Assembly: GCF_001685025.1 (NCBI RefSeq)
Contig: NZ_MAYU01000023.1
Span: forward strand, 203,660 to 267,659
Source of the DNA: Bacillus sp. FJAT-27225
GTDB taxonomy: Bacteria > Bacillota > Bacilli > Bacillales > Cytobacillaceae
DNA length: 64,000 nucleotides
Reading direction: 5' to 3'
The translations under genes and the position numbers were made by a program. Within the stretch, counting starts at the first letter, position 1, and each line of letters opens with the position of its first letter. A model generated the notes under the pieces. That model saw only the letters and a program-made list of their open reading frames with translations, made no database searches and was not told where the DNA came from. This document shows positions 45,262-53,425 of this stretch, piece by piece.

Positions 45262-45946
45262 TAACGTTGAAACGTATATAAGCCAATACCACATCCTTCA
45301 GGGAGTTTCGTTTGAAGTTCCGAAGGGGGAGGTCACCGTTTTGCTTGGCCGGAACGGTGCCGGAAAGACGACTACCTTAAGGACAATTATGGGCCTAAAT
45401 CCTGCCACAAAAGGATCGATTCACTACAAAGGCGAGGATATTAAAACTCTTCCCCCTTATAAGATTGCCAACAAGGGTATCGGCTACGTTCCTGAAGACC
45501 AGGGCGTTTTTGCCGGGCTGACTGTCGAGGAGAATATCAAGGTTGCGATGAAAAAGGAAAACGAGTCAACAACCAAGAGGCTGAACTATATCCTTGACCT
45601 TTTTCCTGACTTGAAGAAATTTTGGAAAAAGCCAGGCGGCCAACTTAGTGGCGGGCAAAAACAAATGCTCTCCATTGCGAGAGCCTACGTAAATGACAAT
45701 GAGCTGCTTCTCATTGATGAACCAAGCAAGGGGCTTGCGCCCATTGTTGTTGAAAAGGTGATGGATTCAATTCGGCAGATGAAAGAAACAACAACCATCA
45801 TCCTTGTTGAGCAAAACTTCATGATGGCCAGCACAATTGGTGACAGTTTTTATATTGTCGATGATGGCCGGACAGTTTCAAACGGTCCGATGAATATTCT
45901 GAGAGAAGATGAAGAAATGCGGCGGAAGTTCCTCGGCATCGCATAG
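45239..45946 (+). CDS. livF: ABC transporter ATPase (LivF type)
   Basis: 235 aa from the GTG at 45239, which has GGAGGG 7 bases upstream inside the end of livG. Walker A LLGRNGAGKTTTLRTIMGL, signature LSGGQKQMLSIARAYV, Walker B LLLIDEPSKGLAPIVVE. Second motor subunit of the importer. Confidence 0.93.
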   Translation: MSTLLKLDNVETYISQYHILQGVSFEVPKGEVTVLLGRNGAGKTTTLRTIMGLNPATKGSIHYKGEDIKTLPPYKIANKGIGYVPEDQGVFAGLTVEENIKVAMKKENESTTKRLNYILDLFPDLKKFWKKPGGQLSGGQKQMLSIARAYVNDNELLLIDEPSKGLAPIVVEKVMDSIRQMKETTTIILVEQNFMMASTIGDSFYIVDDGRTVSNGPMNILREDEEMRRKFLGIA

Positions 45947-45957
45947 GAAGTAACAAC

Positions 45958-45999
45958 GCCCGAGTATGTTGTGGGAAACCATCCCCACAACCTGGGCGC
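45958..45999 (+). other. Intercistronic stem-loop
   Basis: CGCCCGAGTATGTTGTGGG and the complementary CCCACAAC-CTGGGCG form a two-part stem between the ATPase and permease genes. No T-run. It may influence mRNA stability or the ATPase-to-permease ratio. Confidence 0.5.
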
Positions 46000-46078
46000 T
46001 AAGGGTGAAAAGAACAGCGGCTAATTGGAACTCATTCGTACAGCTGCACCCTTTTCCAAACGGAAGGAGGAGAAACGG

Positions 46079-46939
46079 TTGGAACTACTAATTAATTTAA
46101 GCATTAATGGCCTGGCGACAGGGATGCTTATATTCCTGCTGGCTGCCGGCCTAACTTTGATATTTGGGTTGATGGATGTCCTGAATTTTGCCCATGGCGG
46201 GCTATTTGCCTGGGGAGCCTATAGCGGTATATGGATTTATAATCAAACAGGCAGTTTTCTTTTTGGTATCGGCGTAGCCATTTTGACCGGAATGATTCTT
46301 GGCATTCTAATCGAACGATGGATTATCAAACCAGTCTATGGAAACCACATTCAGCAAATCTTGATTACTTTGGGATTAATGCTTGTCTTGTCTGAGTTGC
46401 TGAAGGTATTTTGGGGACCGAACCAAATCTCAGCAAAAACACCCGCCTTTCTGGCTGACAGCTGGGAAATTGGCGATGTACTGATTATTAAATACAGAGC
46501 CTTTATTATTGCGGTAGGTTTCCTGGTGTTCCTATTTGTCCAATTTCTTCTTAAGCGGACGAAAATTGGTCTGATTGTCCGGGCCGGGGTTATGAACAAA
46601 GAAATGGTTCAGGCGCTTGGCATTAATATTCAAAAGGTGTTTATGTTCGTATTTATGATTGGGGCTGGAATGGCGGCTCTGGGCGGGATGCTGCTCGGAC
46701 CGTATTCAGGGGTCATTTATGCGGAAATGGGGATGGAGTTCGCAATCCTTGCCTTTATCGTTGTCGTTATTGGCGGGATGGGCAGCATTTCCGGCTCGGC
46801 GATGGCAGCCATTCTCGTTGGCCTGTCAGGATCATTCATGGCCTATTATGTGCCGGATTTGGCATTGGCAGCAAATATGCTCTTGATGGTCGTTGTACTA
46901 GTCTTCAGGCCGCAGGGCTTGTTCGGGGCAAAGGGGTGA
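46079..46939 (+). CDS. livH: Branched-chain amino acid-type permease (LivH)
   Basis: 286 aa from a TTG at 46079, preceded by AAGGAGGAG; the frame extends to 46025 without a ribosome binding site. Eight or so membrane helices; INGLATGMLIFLLAAGLTLIFGLMDVLNFAHGGLFAWGAY is the hallmark of the family, and GGMGSISGSAMAAILVGL is the conserved cytoplasmic loop that contacts the ATPases. Confidence 0.92.
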   Translation: MELLINLSINGLATGMLIFLLAAGLTLIFGLMDVLNFAHGGLFAWGAYSGIWIYNQTGSFLFGIGVAILTGMILGILIERWIIKPVYGNHIQQILITLGLMLVLSELLKVFWGPNQISAKTPAFLADSWEIGDVLIIKYRAFIIAVGFLVFLFVQFLLKRTKIGLIVRAGVMNKEMVQALGINIQKVFMFVFMIGAGMAALGGMLLGPYSGVIYAEMGMEFAILAFIVVVIGGMGSISGSAMAAILVGLSGSFMAYYVPDLALAANMLLMVVVLVFRPQGLFGAKG

Positions 46940-46946
46940 GAAGAGC

Positions 46947-47957
46947 ATGACACGATTATTTTCAAGTAAATTAACACTACTTTATGTGCTGGTTGCTGCA
47001 TTCCTGGCCATTCTGCCGTTTGTCTACGAATCAAGGAGTCTTCTGATTCTTCTTTCGCAGGTGTTTATCTTTGCAATCTTTGCGATGAGCTACGATATCC
47101 TCCTTGGCTACACTGGGATTGTTTCATTCGGGCATGCGATGTTTTTTGGAATCGGCGCGTATACTGTCGGTGTCTTCATGAAACAGTTTGAGCCTGAAAC
47201 GAACTATTTCCTGCTGGCGGTTCTGGTCACGATTTTACTGACAGGGATTGTTAGCTACTTTGTCGGGCTGCTGACCCTCAGGCTCAAGAGCCATTTCTAT
47301 GCAATGCTGACATTGGCATTCTCCGGGCTGTTTCTCGTTCTTGCTGAAAAATGGCGGACTATCACGTATGGCAATGACGGCTTTACGTTCAGGGTGCCAG
47401 ATTTCTTAAAGGACAGGACGGAGTTTTACTTAATTTGTCTTGCCACCATGGTTGTTGTATTCCTGCTGCTGCAGCGCTTCACCAATTCCCCGCTTGGGAA
47501 AGTGCTCCAGGCTATCCGGGAAAATGAGCAGCGTACAGAATCGCTTGGCTATAGCGTCCTGCAGTACAAGGTCATTGCGAGCGTGGTCTCAGGTGTGCTT
47601 GCGGGAATTTCGGGAATCCTTTACGCTGTGTCATTAAGATTCGTAAACACGAGCGTATTCGCGATGGATGTTACCCTTGATGCTCTGATGATGACGATTA
47701 TCGGCGGTGTCGGAACGCTGGTGGGAGCCATCATTGGAGCGGGAATCATTGAATTTTCCCATCACTGGCTTGTTGAACTCGCCAAGGTACACGTCATCTT
47801 CGAGCGCTGGATCATCTTCTTCGGAATTATTTACATCCTTGCAGTCATGTTCTTCCCGAAAGGCATTGTCGGCTCGCTGCGAAAGCTTAGCTTTAAGCGG
47901 AAAAAGAAACAAGCGGTTCCGGTGAAAACAGAAGCGATCAGCCAGGGAGATTCCTAA
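46947..47957 (+). CDS. livM: Branched-chain amino acid-type permease (LivM)
   Basis: 336 aa; GGGGTGAGAAG precedes the ATG, 7 bases after livH. AMSYDILLGYTGIVSFGHAMFFGIGAY and GGVGTLVGAIIGAGIIEF are the LivM signatures. About ten membrane helices and a basic cytoplasmic tail. The stop codon shares its last A with the ATG of the next small gene. Confidence 0.92.
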   Translation: MTRLFSSKLTLLYVLVAAFLAILPFVYESRSLLILLSQVFIFAIFAMSYDILLGYTGIVSFGHAMFFGIGAYTVGVFMKQFEPETNYFLLAVLVTILLTGIVSYFVGLLTLRLKSHFYAMLTLAFSGLFLVLAEKWRTITYGNDGFTFRVPDFLKDRTEFYLICLATMVVVFLLLQRFTNSPLGKVLQAIRENEQRTESLGYSVLQYKVIASVVSGVLAGISGILYAVSLRFVNTSVFAMDVTLDALMMTIIGGVGTLVGAIIGAGIIEFSHHWLVELAKVHVIFERWIIFFGIIYILAVMFFPKGIVGSLRKLSFKRKKKQAVPVKTEAISQGDS

Positions 47958-48136
47958 TGGAGGCCAAACAAGTGACATCATTTGTCCTTCGGTTCCAGCT
48001 GACAGATATTGAGCTGGACAGCGGACGGAAAAGCTGGCGGGTCAAAGTTACCCATGTTCAGGAAGACAAGGATATGCTTTTCGAATCGGTCGATTCAGCA
48101 ATGGAGTTTATTAAAGAAGTAGTAGGAGAGTCATAG
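47957..48136 (+). CDS. Small protein at the end of the transporter operon (59 aa)
   Basis: A TAATG overlap joins it to livM, so it is translationally coupled. The product (SFVLRFQLTDIELDSG, then KSWRVKVTHVQEDKDMLFES, ending DSAMEFIKEVVGES) is soluble, with a beta-beta-beta-alpha pattern. I cannot assign a family. The coupling and the terminator right after it argue that it is a real operon member, possibly a modulator of the transporter or of the downstream ligase pathway. Confidence 0.7.
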   Translation: MEAKQVTSFVLRFQLTDIELDSGRKSWRVKVTHVQEDKDMLFESVDSAMEFIKEVVGES

Positions 48137-48148
48137 TTTTAGTCTGAG

Positions 48149-48175
48149 TGGAGCGCATAAGGTGCGCTCTTTTTC
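48149..48175 (+). terminator. Terminator of the transporter operon
   Basis: GAGCGCA (48151-48157) pairs with TGCGCTC (48163-48169), then TTTTTCT. Confidence 0.85.
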
Positions 48176-48504
48176 TATTGGTTTTCTTTAGTGGAATCCA
48201 TGGTTTATGGCTGTAATCTAGTCTTTGTCTCATTACAATTCCATGGCTAGTGAAAACTAGCTAATGTAGCAGGCCTGTAATGGTTATAAGTTGCAATCGA
48301 GCGTTTAGTATCTATCAGGCAGTAACTATATCGAAAAGATTTTAACTACTGAAAAAGTGTGGGTTTTTAGAAGGGCTTTTCCAACAGCACAACCTGTAAG
48401 CAGCTGCCAACTACTTTAATGTCTACAAATCGCCCACTGTAACTGCCGTGCAACTATCTTTTCCTAAAATAAACCCAAGATGAAAGGGAAAAGGAGAGAG
48501 TGCT
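48176..48504. other. Intergenic region ahead of the acyl-CoA synthetase
   Basis: No gene, terminator or strong repeat is seen. AAAGGAGAG at 48489-48497 is the ribosome binding site of the next gene. Confidence 0.3.
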
Positions 48505-50040
48505 GTGAGGTGTGAGCTGGATTGGCTTGAATCAAGGGCGAAACTAACGCCGTCAGCCACCGCGATTTCCGATGCGGAAACAGATAGATCCTGGAGCTTT
48601 GAACAAATCAATACCCGGGCAAAGGCGATGGCCCGCTGGCTTTTCGAGCAGGGGATCCAGCAAGGGGACAGGGTTGCGCTGCTTGCACCGAACGATATCA
48701 GTTATTTCGATTTATTGTTTGCCTGCGGGAAGATTGGTGCTATTTTTGTTCCGCTCAACTGGCGGCTGGCACAAAGCGAGTTGTCGTTCATTATCCAAGA
48801 TTGTACTCCTAAGATACTCTGCTTCCATTCCAATTTTGCTAAACAAGTATCATCGTTTTGGAATGGGCTGGATCTCAGTCTTTGCATCGATGGCAGTCAC
48901 TATGAAGGGGTGATAACCCATTATACGGATAAACTCAGTCAAACAGCCGCCAAGTTTGCGGAAATTAACGACGAGGATCCGCTGGCAATGATTTATACAG
49001 GCGGTACGACGGGCTATCCGAAAGGTGCGGTTTTATCCCACAGGGCGATCCTCTGGAATGGGATCTCGACGATTGTCAGTTGGAACCTGACTAACGAAGA
49101 CAAGACACTGACATACCTGCCGATGTTCCATACCGGCGGGCTCAATGCATTAACGATACCAGTTTTGATGGCAGGCGGCTCGGTCGCAATAGCAAGGGAA
49201 TTTTCCCCCGAGAAAGCAGTAGAAAACTTGGTCAGATACCGATGTACAATTGTGCTGTTTGTGCCGACGATGTATCATCTGCTTGTAAAATCAGAGCGTT
49301 TCCAGGCAACAGAATTCAATGATATGAAACTATTCCTGTCAGGCGGGGCACCTTGCCCTCTTGAAATCTATGAAGCTTTTTCGCAAAAAGGAAAACAATT
49401 TAAAGAAGGGTACGGGCTGACGGAAGCAGGCCCGAACAATTTTTATATTGACCCGAAAGATGCCCAAAAGAAGCGAGGATCGGTTGGAAAGCCAATGATG
49501 TACAACTCTGTAAAAATAGTAAATGAGGTTGGAGAAGAGGCGCGACCGGGAATGGTAGGGGAGCTGGCCATCCAAGGGCGGCATGCTTTTTCTTTCTATT
49601 GGGGGAATGAGCAGGCAACGCAGGATGCATTAAGAGAGGGCTGGCTGTATACAGGGGACTTGGCTCGTCAGGATGAGGACGGGTACTATTATATTGTTGG
49701 CCGGAAAAAAGATATGATTATTACTGGCGGGGAGAAAGTGTATCCGCTAGAGGTCGAGCATTGGCTATGCGAACATCCGGAAATTCAGGAAGCCGCAGTT
49801 GTAGGAGCTCCGGATAAAAAGTGGGGGGAAGCTGTGACAGCCTTCGTTGTACTTGAGGAAGGAAGCACACTGACGGAAGATGGCATCAAACAATTTTGCC
49901 GGTTGAAGCTCGGCGGCTATAAGGTTCCAAAGAAAATATTTCTTGTTGAAGAAATGCCCAAAACCCATGTAGGAAAAATCAGCAAGGTAACACTAAAAAA
50001 TATGGCAGCAGAGCATAACAATGAAGAGCCAGTGGTATAA
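48505..50040 (+). CDS. AMP-forming acyl-CoA synthetase
   Basis: 511 aa from a GTG with GGAGAG upstream. Adenylate-forming enzyme: P-loop MIYTGGTTGYPKGAVLSH, GYGLTEAGP, YTGDLARQDEDGYYYIVGRKKDMIITGGEKVYPLEVE and the final catalytic Lys in KTHVGKISKVTL. Activates a carboxylic acid to its CoA thioester; medium- or long-chain fatty acid or an aromatic acid is possible. Its place after the transporter suggests it may activate an imported acid, but it has its own terminator and a 368-bp gap ahead of it. Confidence 0.9.
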   Translation: MRCELDWLESRAKLTPSATAISDAETDRSWSFEQINTRAKAMARWLFEQGIQQGDRVALLAPNDISYFDLLFACGKIGAIFVPLNWRLAQSELSFIIQDCTPKILCFHSNFAKQVSSFWNGLDLSLCIDGSHYEGVITHYTDKLSQTAAKFAEINDEDPLAMIYTGGTTGYPKGAVLSHRAILWNGISTIVSWNLTNEDKTLTYLPMFHTGGLNALTIPVLMAGGSVAIAREFSPEKAVENLVRYRCTIVLFVPTMYHLLVKSERFQATEFNDMKLFLSGGAPCPLEIYEAFSQKGKQFKEGYGLTEAGPNNFYIDPKDAQKKRGSVGKPMMYNSVKIVNEVGEEARPGMVGELAIQGRHAFSFYWGNEQATQDALREGWLYTGDLARQDEDGYYYIVGRKKDMIITGGEKVYPLEVEHWLCEHPEIQEAAVVGAPDKKWGEAVTAFVVLEEGSTLTEDGIKQFCRLKLGGYKVPKKIFLVEEMPKTHVGKISKVTLKNMAAEHNNEEPVV

Positions 50041-50070
50041 GAAGCAGGGGAGCGTCCCCCGCTTCTTTTT
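50041..50070 (+). terminator. Terminator of the acyl-CoA synthetase
   Basis: GAAGC-GGGGA and TCCCC-GCTTC arms followed by TTTTT. Confidence 0.85.
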
Positions 50071-50083
50071 AATTAAACGAAAA

Positions 50084-50120
50084 TTGTCGGACTTTTGTTA
50101 ATCAAACGTTTGATTAAATT
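50084..50120. repeat. 37-bp element with perfect 20-bp palindrome, copy 2
   Basis: Reverse-complement copy of 1588-1624 with one difference in 37. The palindrome TTAATCAAACGTTTGATTAA is at 50098-50117. Here it sits between two convergent genes, each with its own terminator, so it cannot be an ordinary promoter operator for either. Confidence 0.6.
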
Positions 50121-50122
50121 TG

Positions 50123-50149
50123 CAAAAACCCTTTTGCAACAAGGGCTTG
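50123..50149 (-). terminator. Terminator of the LysE-type gene
   Basis: CCCTT (50129-50133) and AAGGG (50141-50145) with a TTGCAAC loop; five T follow on the minus strand. Confidence 0.65.
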
Positions 50150-50179
50150 GCTATTGAACAGGTTTCGACAATAGCCTAA

Positions 50180-50821
50180 TTATAACCCGGCAAGCGCTTG
50201 TATCCCTTGCACCCCAAAATATACCCCGAAACCGACCAGTGACAGTCCCGATAAAACAGATATGGCAACGAGGGTATTCGCATTCAGGAACCTTCGCGAG
50301 CCGCTTGCCAGTACGGCTACAAAAATATCCCATAGGCAAAGACCGAGAAAGATCATTGAGCTGTAAATCAGCAATTTTTCAGGGCCGTAGGAGGAAGCTG
50401 TTTTTGCAAGAACTGAACCGTAAATGCCGAGCCAAAATAAAATCGACATTGGGCTGGAGATGGAAATAAGAAACCCGGAGAAAAAGCATTTTAAAATTGA
50501 GTCCCTTGCAGTTCTGTGTTCAAGCTTAAGATTCTGCGCCCCAAGAATGCTCTCGACTCCGGAATAGATTAGAATAAAGCCGCCGAATAGCCAGAGAAAC
50601 ACTTGTACATATGGATAGTCAAGAAAACGAACCAATCCAAGATAAACTGTCAGCATAAAGGTGGCATCAGCCAACATCGAGCCTGTACCGACTGCCCATG
50701 CGTGCCAAAACCCATTTTTAAGCCCCTTATCAATCCGAGCCGAGTTAACCGGGCCAATTGGTGCGGCCAATGTAAGCCCTAAAATAATGTAACTCAAATA
50801 TAAATTCAGAACAATCACCAC
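50180..50821 (-). CDS. LysE-family exporter
   Basis: 213 aa with about six membrane helices. ILGLTLAAPIGPVNSARIDKGLKNGFWHAWAVGTGSMLADATFM is the N-terminal LysE/RhtB signature, and SGFLISISSPMSILFWLGIYGS the central loop. Exports amino acids or similar small molecules; substrate unknown. The GTG start has only a weak upstream purine stretch. Confidence 0.88.
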   Translation of the reverse strand: MVIVLNLYLSYIILGLTLAAPIGPVNSARIDKGLKNGFWHAWAVGTGSMLADATFMLTVYLGLVRFLDYPYVQVFLWLFGGFILIYSGVESILGAQNLKLEHRTARDSILKCFFSGFLISISSPMSILFWLGIYGSVLAKTASSYGPEKLLIYSSMIFLGLCLWDIFVAVLASGSRRFLNANTLVAISVLSGLSLVGFGVYFGVQGIQALAGL

Positions 50822-50920
50822 TCAAAGAAGGACTTGTACATTTTATGCATGTCCATTAGCGATTATGAGAGGGACCGCTTCTTGTTTGCCGAAGGATTAC
50901 AGGAAAACAATTCAGGGTGG

Positions 50921-51195
50921 ATCAACGCCGACACGGCGGTGGAATCAATTAAGGCCGTTGCTGAGTATGTCTCAACGCCCTTAACAGCTCAGGAACTCAA
51001 TTAACGGCGTCGATGAGTGTGTCTCAACGCCCTTAATAGCTCAGGAACTCAATTAAGGTCGTTGATAAGTGTTTCTCAACGCCCATAAAAGCTCAGGAAT
51101 TCAATTAAGGTCGTTGATAAGTGTTTCTCAACGCCCTTAATAGCTCAGAAATTCAATTAAGGGAGTCGATAAGTATGTCACGACGCCCGAAACGG
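50921..51195. repeat. Tandem array of hairpin units, period exactly 52 bp
   Basis: CTCAACGCCC begins at 50971, 51023, 51075 and 51127; a divergent unit precedes (from 50921) and a partial one follows (51179). In unit two CAACGCCCTTAAT pairs with ATTAAGGTCGTTG at 12 of 13 positions around a ~14-base loop, and other units keep the pairing. It fills most of the gap 50822-51334. All parts repeat, with no unique spacers. Confidence 0.85.
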
Positions 51196-51334
51196 CAATA
51201 GAGGCATAGACAGTCCGCTGCCGCACCCGGCTATAAAAGGAAAATTCGGAAAAATCGTCCCTGTTTGCGACACTCAAGACTGCAGTGTATAGTTGTTTAT
51301 AACTTTAGTTTGTGGATCGATAGGAGTGTAATGG

Positions 51335-51823
51335 ATGGAGAATAATGATATTTTAATCCGGCTGCGGTATGCATTGGATATTAAAAACACGGATATGGTT
51401 GAGATTTTTAAACTTGGCGGAATCGAAGTAACAAAGGAAGATGTGCTTAGAATTTTAACAAAGTCTAATGAGGAAGATGACAACGGCCAGTTGAAAATCA
51501 ATGATAGTAAGCTCGATGCTTTCCTCGATGGGCTGATCGTCTTTAAAAGAGGAAGGCAAGATTCGAAACCTGGGCAGCCTGAAAGTCCTGCACCTGTGAA
51601 TGTAAGAGAAAGTGTTAATAATTTGCTGTTGAAAAAAGTGAAAATTGCCTTTTCGCTGACAAGTGAGGACATGATTGAGATTTTTGAAATGGCAGGCATT
51701 ACAGTTACGAAGGGTGAATTAAGTGCCTTGCTCCGGAAGAAAGGGCATAAAAATTATAAAGAGTGCGGAGATAAGTTTGCGCGAAATTTCCTGAAAGGCT
51801 TAACGGTGAAATATAGAAATTAA
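51335..51823 (+). CDS. DUF1456 family protein (YehS-like)
   Basis: 162 aa made of two DUF1456 repeats: NNDILIRLRYALDIKNTDMVEIFKLGGIEVTKEDVLRIL (2-40) and VNNLLLKKVKIAFSLTSEDMIEIFEMAGITVTKGELSALL (about 93-132). Small cytoplasmic protein of unknown function. TAGGAG lies about ten bases before the ATG. Monocistronic with a strong terminator about 110 bases later. Confidence 0.92.
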   Translation: MENNDILIRLRYALDIKNTDMVEIFKLGGIEVTKEDVLRILTKSNEEDDNGQLKINDSKLDAFLDGLIVFKRGRQDSKPGQPESPAPVNVRESVNNLLLKKVKIAFSLTSEDMIEIFEMAGITVTKGELSALLRKKGHKNYKECGDKFARNFLKGLTVKYRN

Positions 51824-51932
51824 ATTTGGGATGGTTCTGTCTAGAGGGAACCACCCCTTCTTTAATGTATCCCTCAGTCCATGGAAGCTAAATAAGAATT
51901 AAAGAGGCATAAAAATTATCTATTTATCAATT

Positions 51933-51964
51933 CTCTCCCTATGACACATAGGGAGTGTTTTTTT
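51933..51964 (+). terminator. Intrinsic terminator
   Basis: CTCCCTAT (51935-51942) pairs with ATAGGGAG (51948-51955), then TGTTTTTTT. Confidence 0.88.
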
Positions 51965-51975
51965 GAGCAATATCA

Positions 51976-52002
51976 TTGATTATATACCTATGGGGGTATA
52001 AT
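51976..52002 (+). promoter_or_regulatory. Promoter with CstR/CsoR-type operator
   Basis: TATAAT at 51997-52002 with TTGATT at 51976-51981 as a close -35. The palindrome ATACC-TATG-GGGGTAT (51984-51999) overlaps the -10, the form of operator bound by CsoR/CstR repressors. Confidence 0.7.
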
Positions 52003-52027
52003 ATAAAACTTGTTATCCAAATAAGGG

Positions 52028-52414
52028 GTGGAACAAGTGACACTATTGATATTAATGGTAATGGCTTTTATTTCGATTTCTTTATATAAACGCTATATTC
52101 CTGTGCTTGGGGCTTCATATATAGATTTAAAAGACCTGAGTATGGATAAACAAATAGTAGTTGATATCAGAAATTATAATGAGTTAAACATACACCCCAT
52201 TCCAGGAGCGATCAACATTCCTTATGCGTATCTTAATCGTAATTTTCATGAAATACCTAAAAACATGGATTTGGTTTTAGTTGTCTCTAGTACATTGGAT
52301 AAAAATATAGGAGCCCGTTTTCTTAGGAAAAAAGGCTTCCGTGTTTCCGGATATACCATGATTAGCCCCACATATTTAATTACAACAAACAGCAAAAAGG
52401 CGGAACCTTGTTAA
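52028..52414 (+). CDS. Membrane-anchored rhodanese-like protein without catalytic Cys
   Basis: 128 aa in the reading that starts at 52028 (GTGGAACAAGTGACA...); the TAAGGGGTG ribosome binding site lies very close to that codon, so the GTG at 52037 is an alternative start. One N-terminal helix, then a rhodanese fold (SMDKQIVVDIRNYNELNIHPIPGAINIPYAYL). The active loop, normally CxxGxR, reads VSSTLDKNIGA and has no Cys, so it should not transfer sulfur itself. First gene of the persulfide-responsive operon. Confidence 0.78.
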   Translation: MEQVTLLILMVMAFISISLYKRYIPVLGASYIDLKDLSMDKQIVVDIRNYNELNIHPIPGAINIPYAYLNRNFHEIPKNMDLVLVVSSTLDKNIGARFLRKKGFRVSGYTMISPTYLITTNSKKAEPC

Positions 52415-52426
52415 GGAGGACATTAT

Positions 52427-52690
52427 ATGGAGTATAATGACCAAGTTAAAAATAGAGTTAAGCGAATGGAAGGCCAATTAAGAGGAATTTTAAAAATGAT
52501 GGATGAAGATAAGGACTGCAGAGATGTGATTACCCAGCTGTCAGCTGTACGATCTGCGATGGACAGGACAATTGGTGTAGTTGTTAGTTCGAATTTGGTG
52601 CATTGTGTCCAAGAGGCAAATGAGGAAGGCGAAGGCAACCCTGAGGATCTAATTAAGGAAGCTGTCAATCTTCTAGTCAAAAGCAGGTAA
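52427..52690 (+). CDS. cstR: CstR-like persulfide-sensing repressor (CsoR/DUF156 family)
   Basis: 87 aa; AAGGAGG precedes the ATG, 12 bases after the rhodanese-like gene. All-helical CsoR family: NRVKRMEGQLRGILKMMDEDKDCRDVITQLSAVRSAMDR, then NLVHCV. Two cysteines are kept, while the His of the copper-binding triad (four residues before the second Cys) is Asn, as in CstR rather than CsoR. With rhodanese genes on both sides, sensing of persulfides/polysulfides is likely. Confidence 0.87.
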   Translation: MEYNDQVKNRVKRMEGQLRGILKMMDEDKDCRDVITQLSAVRSAMDRTIGVVVSSNLVHCVQEANEEGEGNPEDLIKEAVNLLVKSR

Positions 52691-52693
52691 CAT

Positions 52694-52720
52694 AAAAGGT
52701 GAAAGTCTCTTCACCTTTTT
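52694..52720 (+). terminator. Terminator after cstR
   Basis: AAAAGGTGA pairs with TCACCTTTT, then T. Confidence 0.8.
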
Positions 52721-52725
52721 GAAAC

Positions 52726-52792
52726 ATACCCATTGGGGTAATTTACTCCTTTTGTTTTTTTGTTCTCTTTAATACCTGCCGGGGTATATAAT
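52726..52792 (+). promoter_or_regulatory. Double CstR-type operator and promoter
   Basis: ATACC-CATT-GGGGTA (52726-52740) and ATACC-TGCC-GGGGTAT (52772-52787) repeat the operator seen at 51984. The second overlaps a TATAAT (52787-52792). Two operators 46 bp apart could allow cooperative binding. Confidence 0.7.
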
Positions 52793-52821
52793 ATGGTCCC
52801 ATTAAACAGGAGGATTTAACT

Positions 52822-53118
52822 ATGGAAGAAATATCACCTAAAGAAGTTCAAGCTTTGCTAACTGAAGGAAAAGCACTAAATATCATTGATGTACGTGAAG
52901 TGGATGAAGTTGCTGCTGGGAGAATTCTAGGATCTGTAAACATTCCGCTCGGATTGGTTGAGTTCCGCAAGCAGGATCTCGAAAAATCCAAGGAATATAT
53001 TATCGTCTGCCATTCTGGGGGAAGAAGTGCCCGTGCAGCACATTATCTGGAAAGCCAAGGTTTTAAGGTAAGGAATCTTTCTGGGGGCATGCTAGCATGG
53101 GAAGGCAAAGTCGAATAA
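52822..53118 (+). CDS. Rhodanese-domain sulfurtransferase
   Basis: 98 aa; AGGAGG precedes the ATG. Single-domain rhodanese: NIIDVREVDEVAAGRILGSVNIPLGLVEFR and the active loop VCHSGGRSARAAHYL with the catalytic Cys. Moves sulfane sulfur between thiols. Own promoter carrying two CstR-type operators, so it is part of the same response as the upstream operon. Confidence 0.92.
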   Translation: MEEISPKEVQALLTEGKALNIIDVREVDEVAAGRILGSVNIPLGLVEFRKQDLEKSKEYIIVCHSGGRSARAAHYLESQGFKVRNLSGGMLAWEGKVE

Positions 53119-53289
53119 CAGCTAAGATTAATTTGTTTTAGAAAAACATCTGGAAGGAAGTTTGACAAACATAAGCGTAATGAGTCTGCATACGAAGGGA
53201 TTGGCATGGTCAATGCTGAAGTCCTGTAGGGAGGGCCTGAACATGAAGAAATCTCGAGAAAAAACGTGTAAATCCGGCGGTTGAGCGAT

Positions 53290-53352
53290 TGGAGAAAACA
53301 CCCGAAACAGGACGGTGCCGCCTGTTTGACCTGGTGTTTTCATTTGGCTCCT
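53290..53352 (+). other. Long stem-loop in the leader of the TlpA-type gene
   Basis: GAAAACACC (53294-53302) pairs with GGTGTTTTC (53333-53341), and inside it AAACAGG with CCTGTTT. No direct T-run. It lies in the 307-base gap 53119-53425, which holds no gene. Confidence 0.5.
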
Positions 53353-53425
53353 GGTAGGAGCTGTTATGTTAATTAGCAAATTTTTATAAGCTTTTGGTAA
53401 GTCGGACTGCAAAAAGGGAGGGCAT

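Noticed and set aside
50921-51195. CRISPR array
   Set aside because: The full 52-bp unit repeats; there are no unique spacers and no cas genes in the window. The same holds for the arrays at 21904 and 27060.
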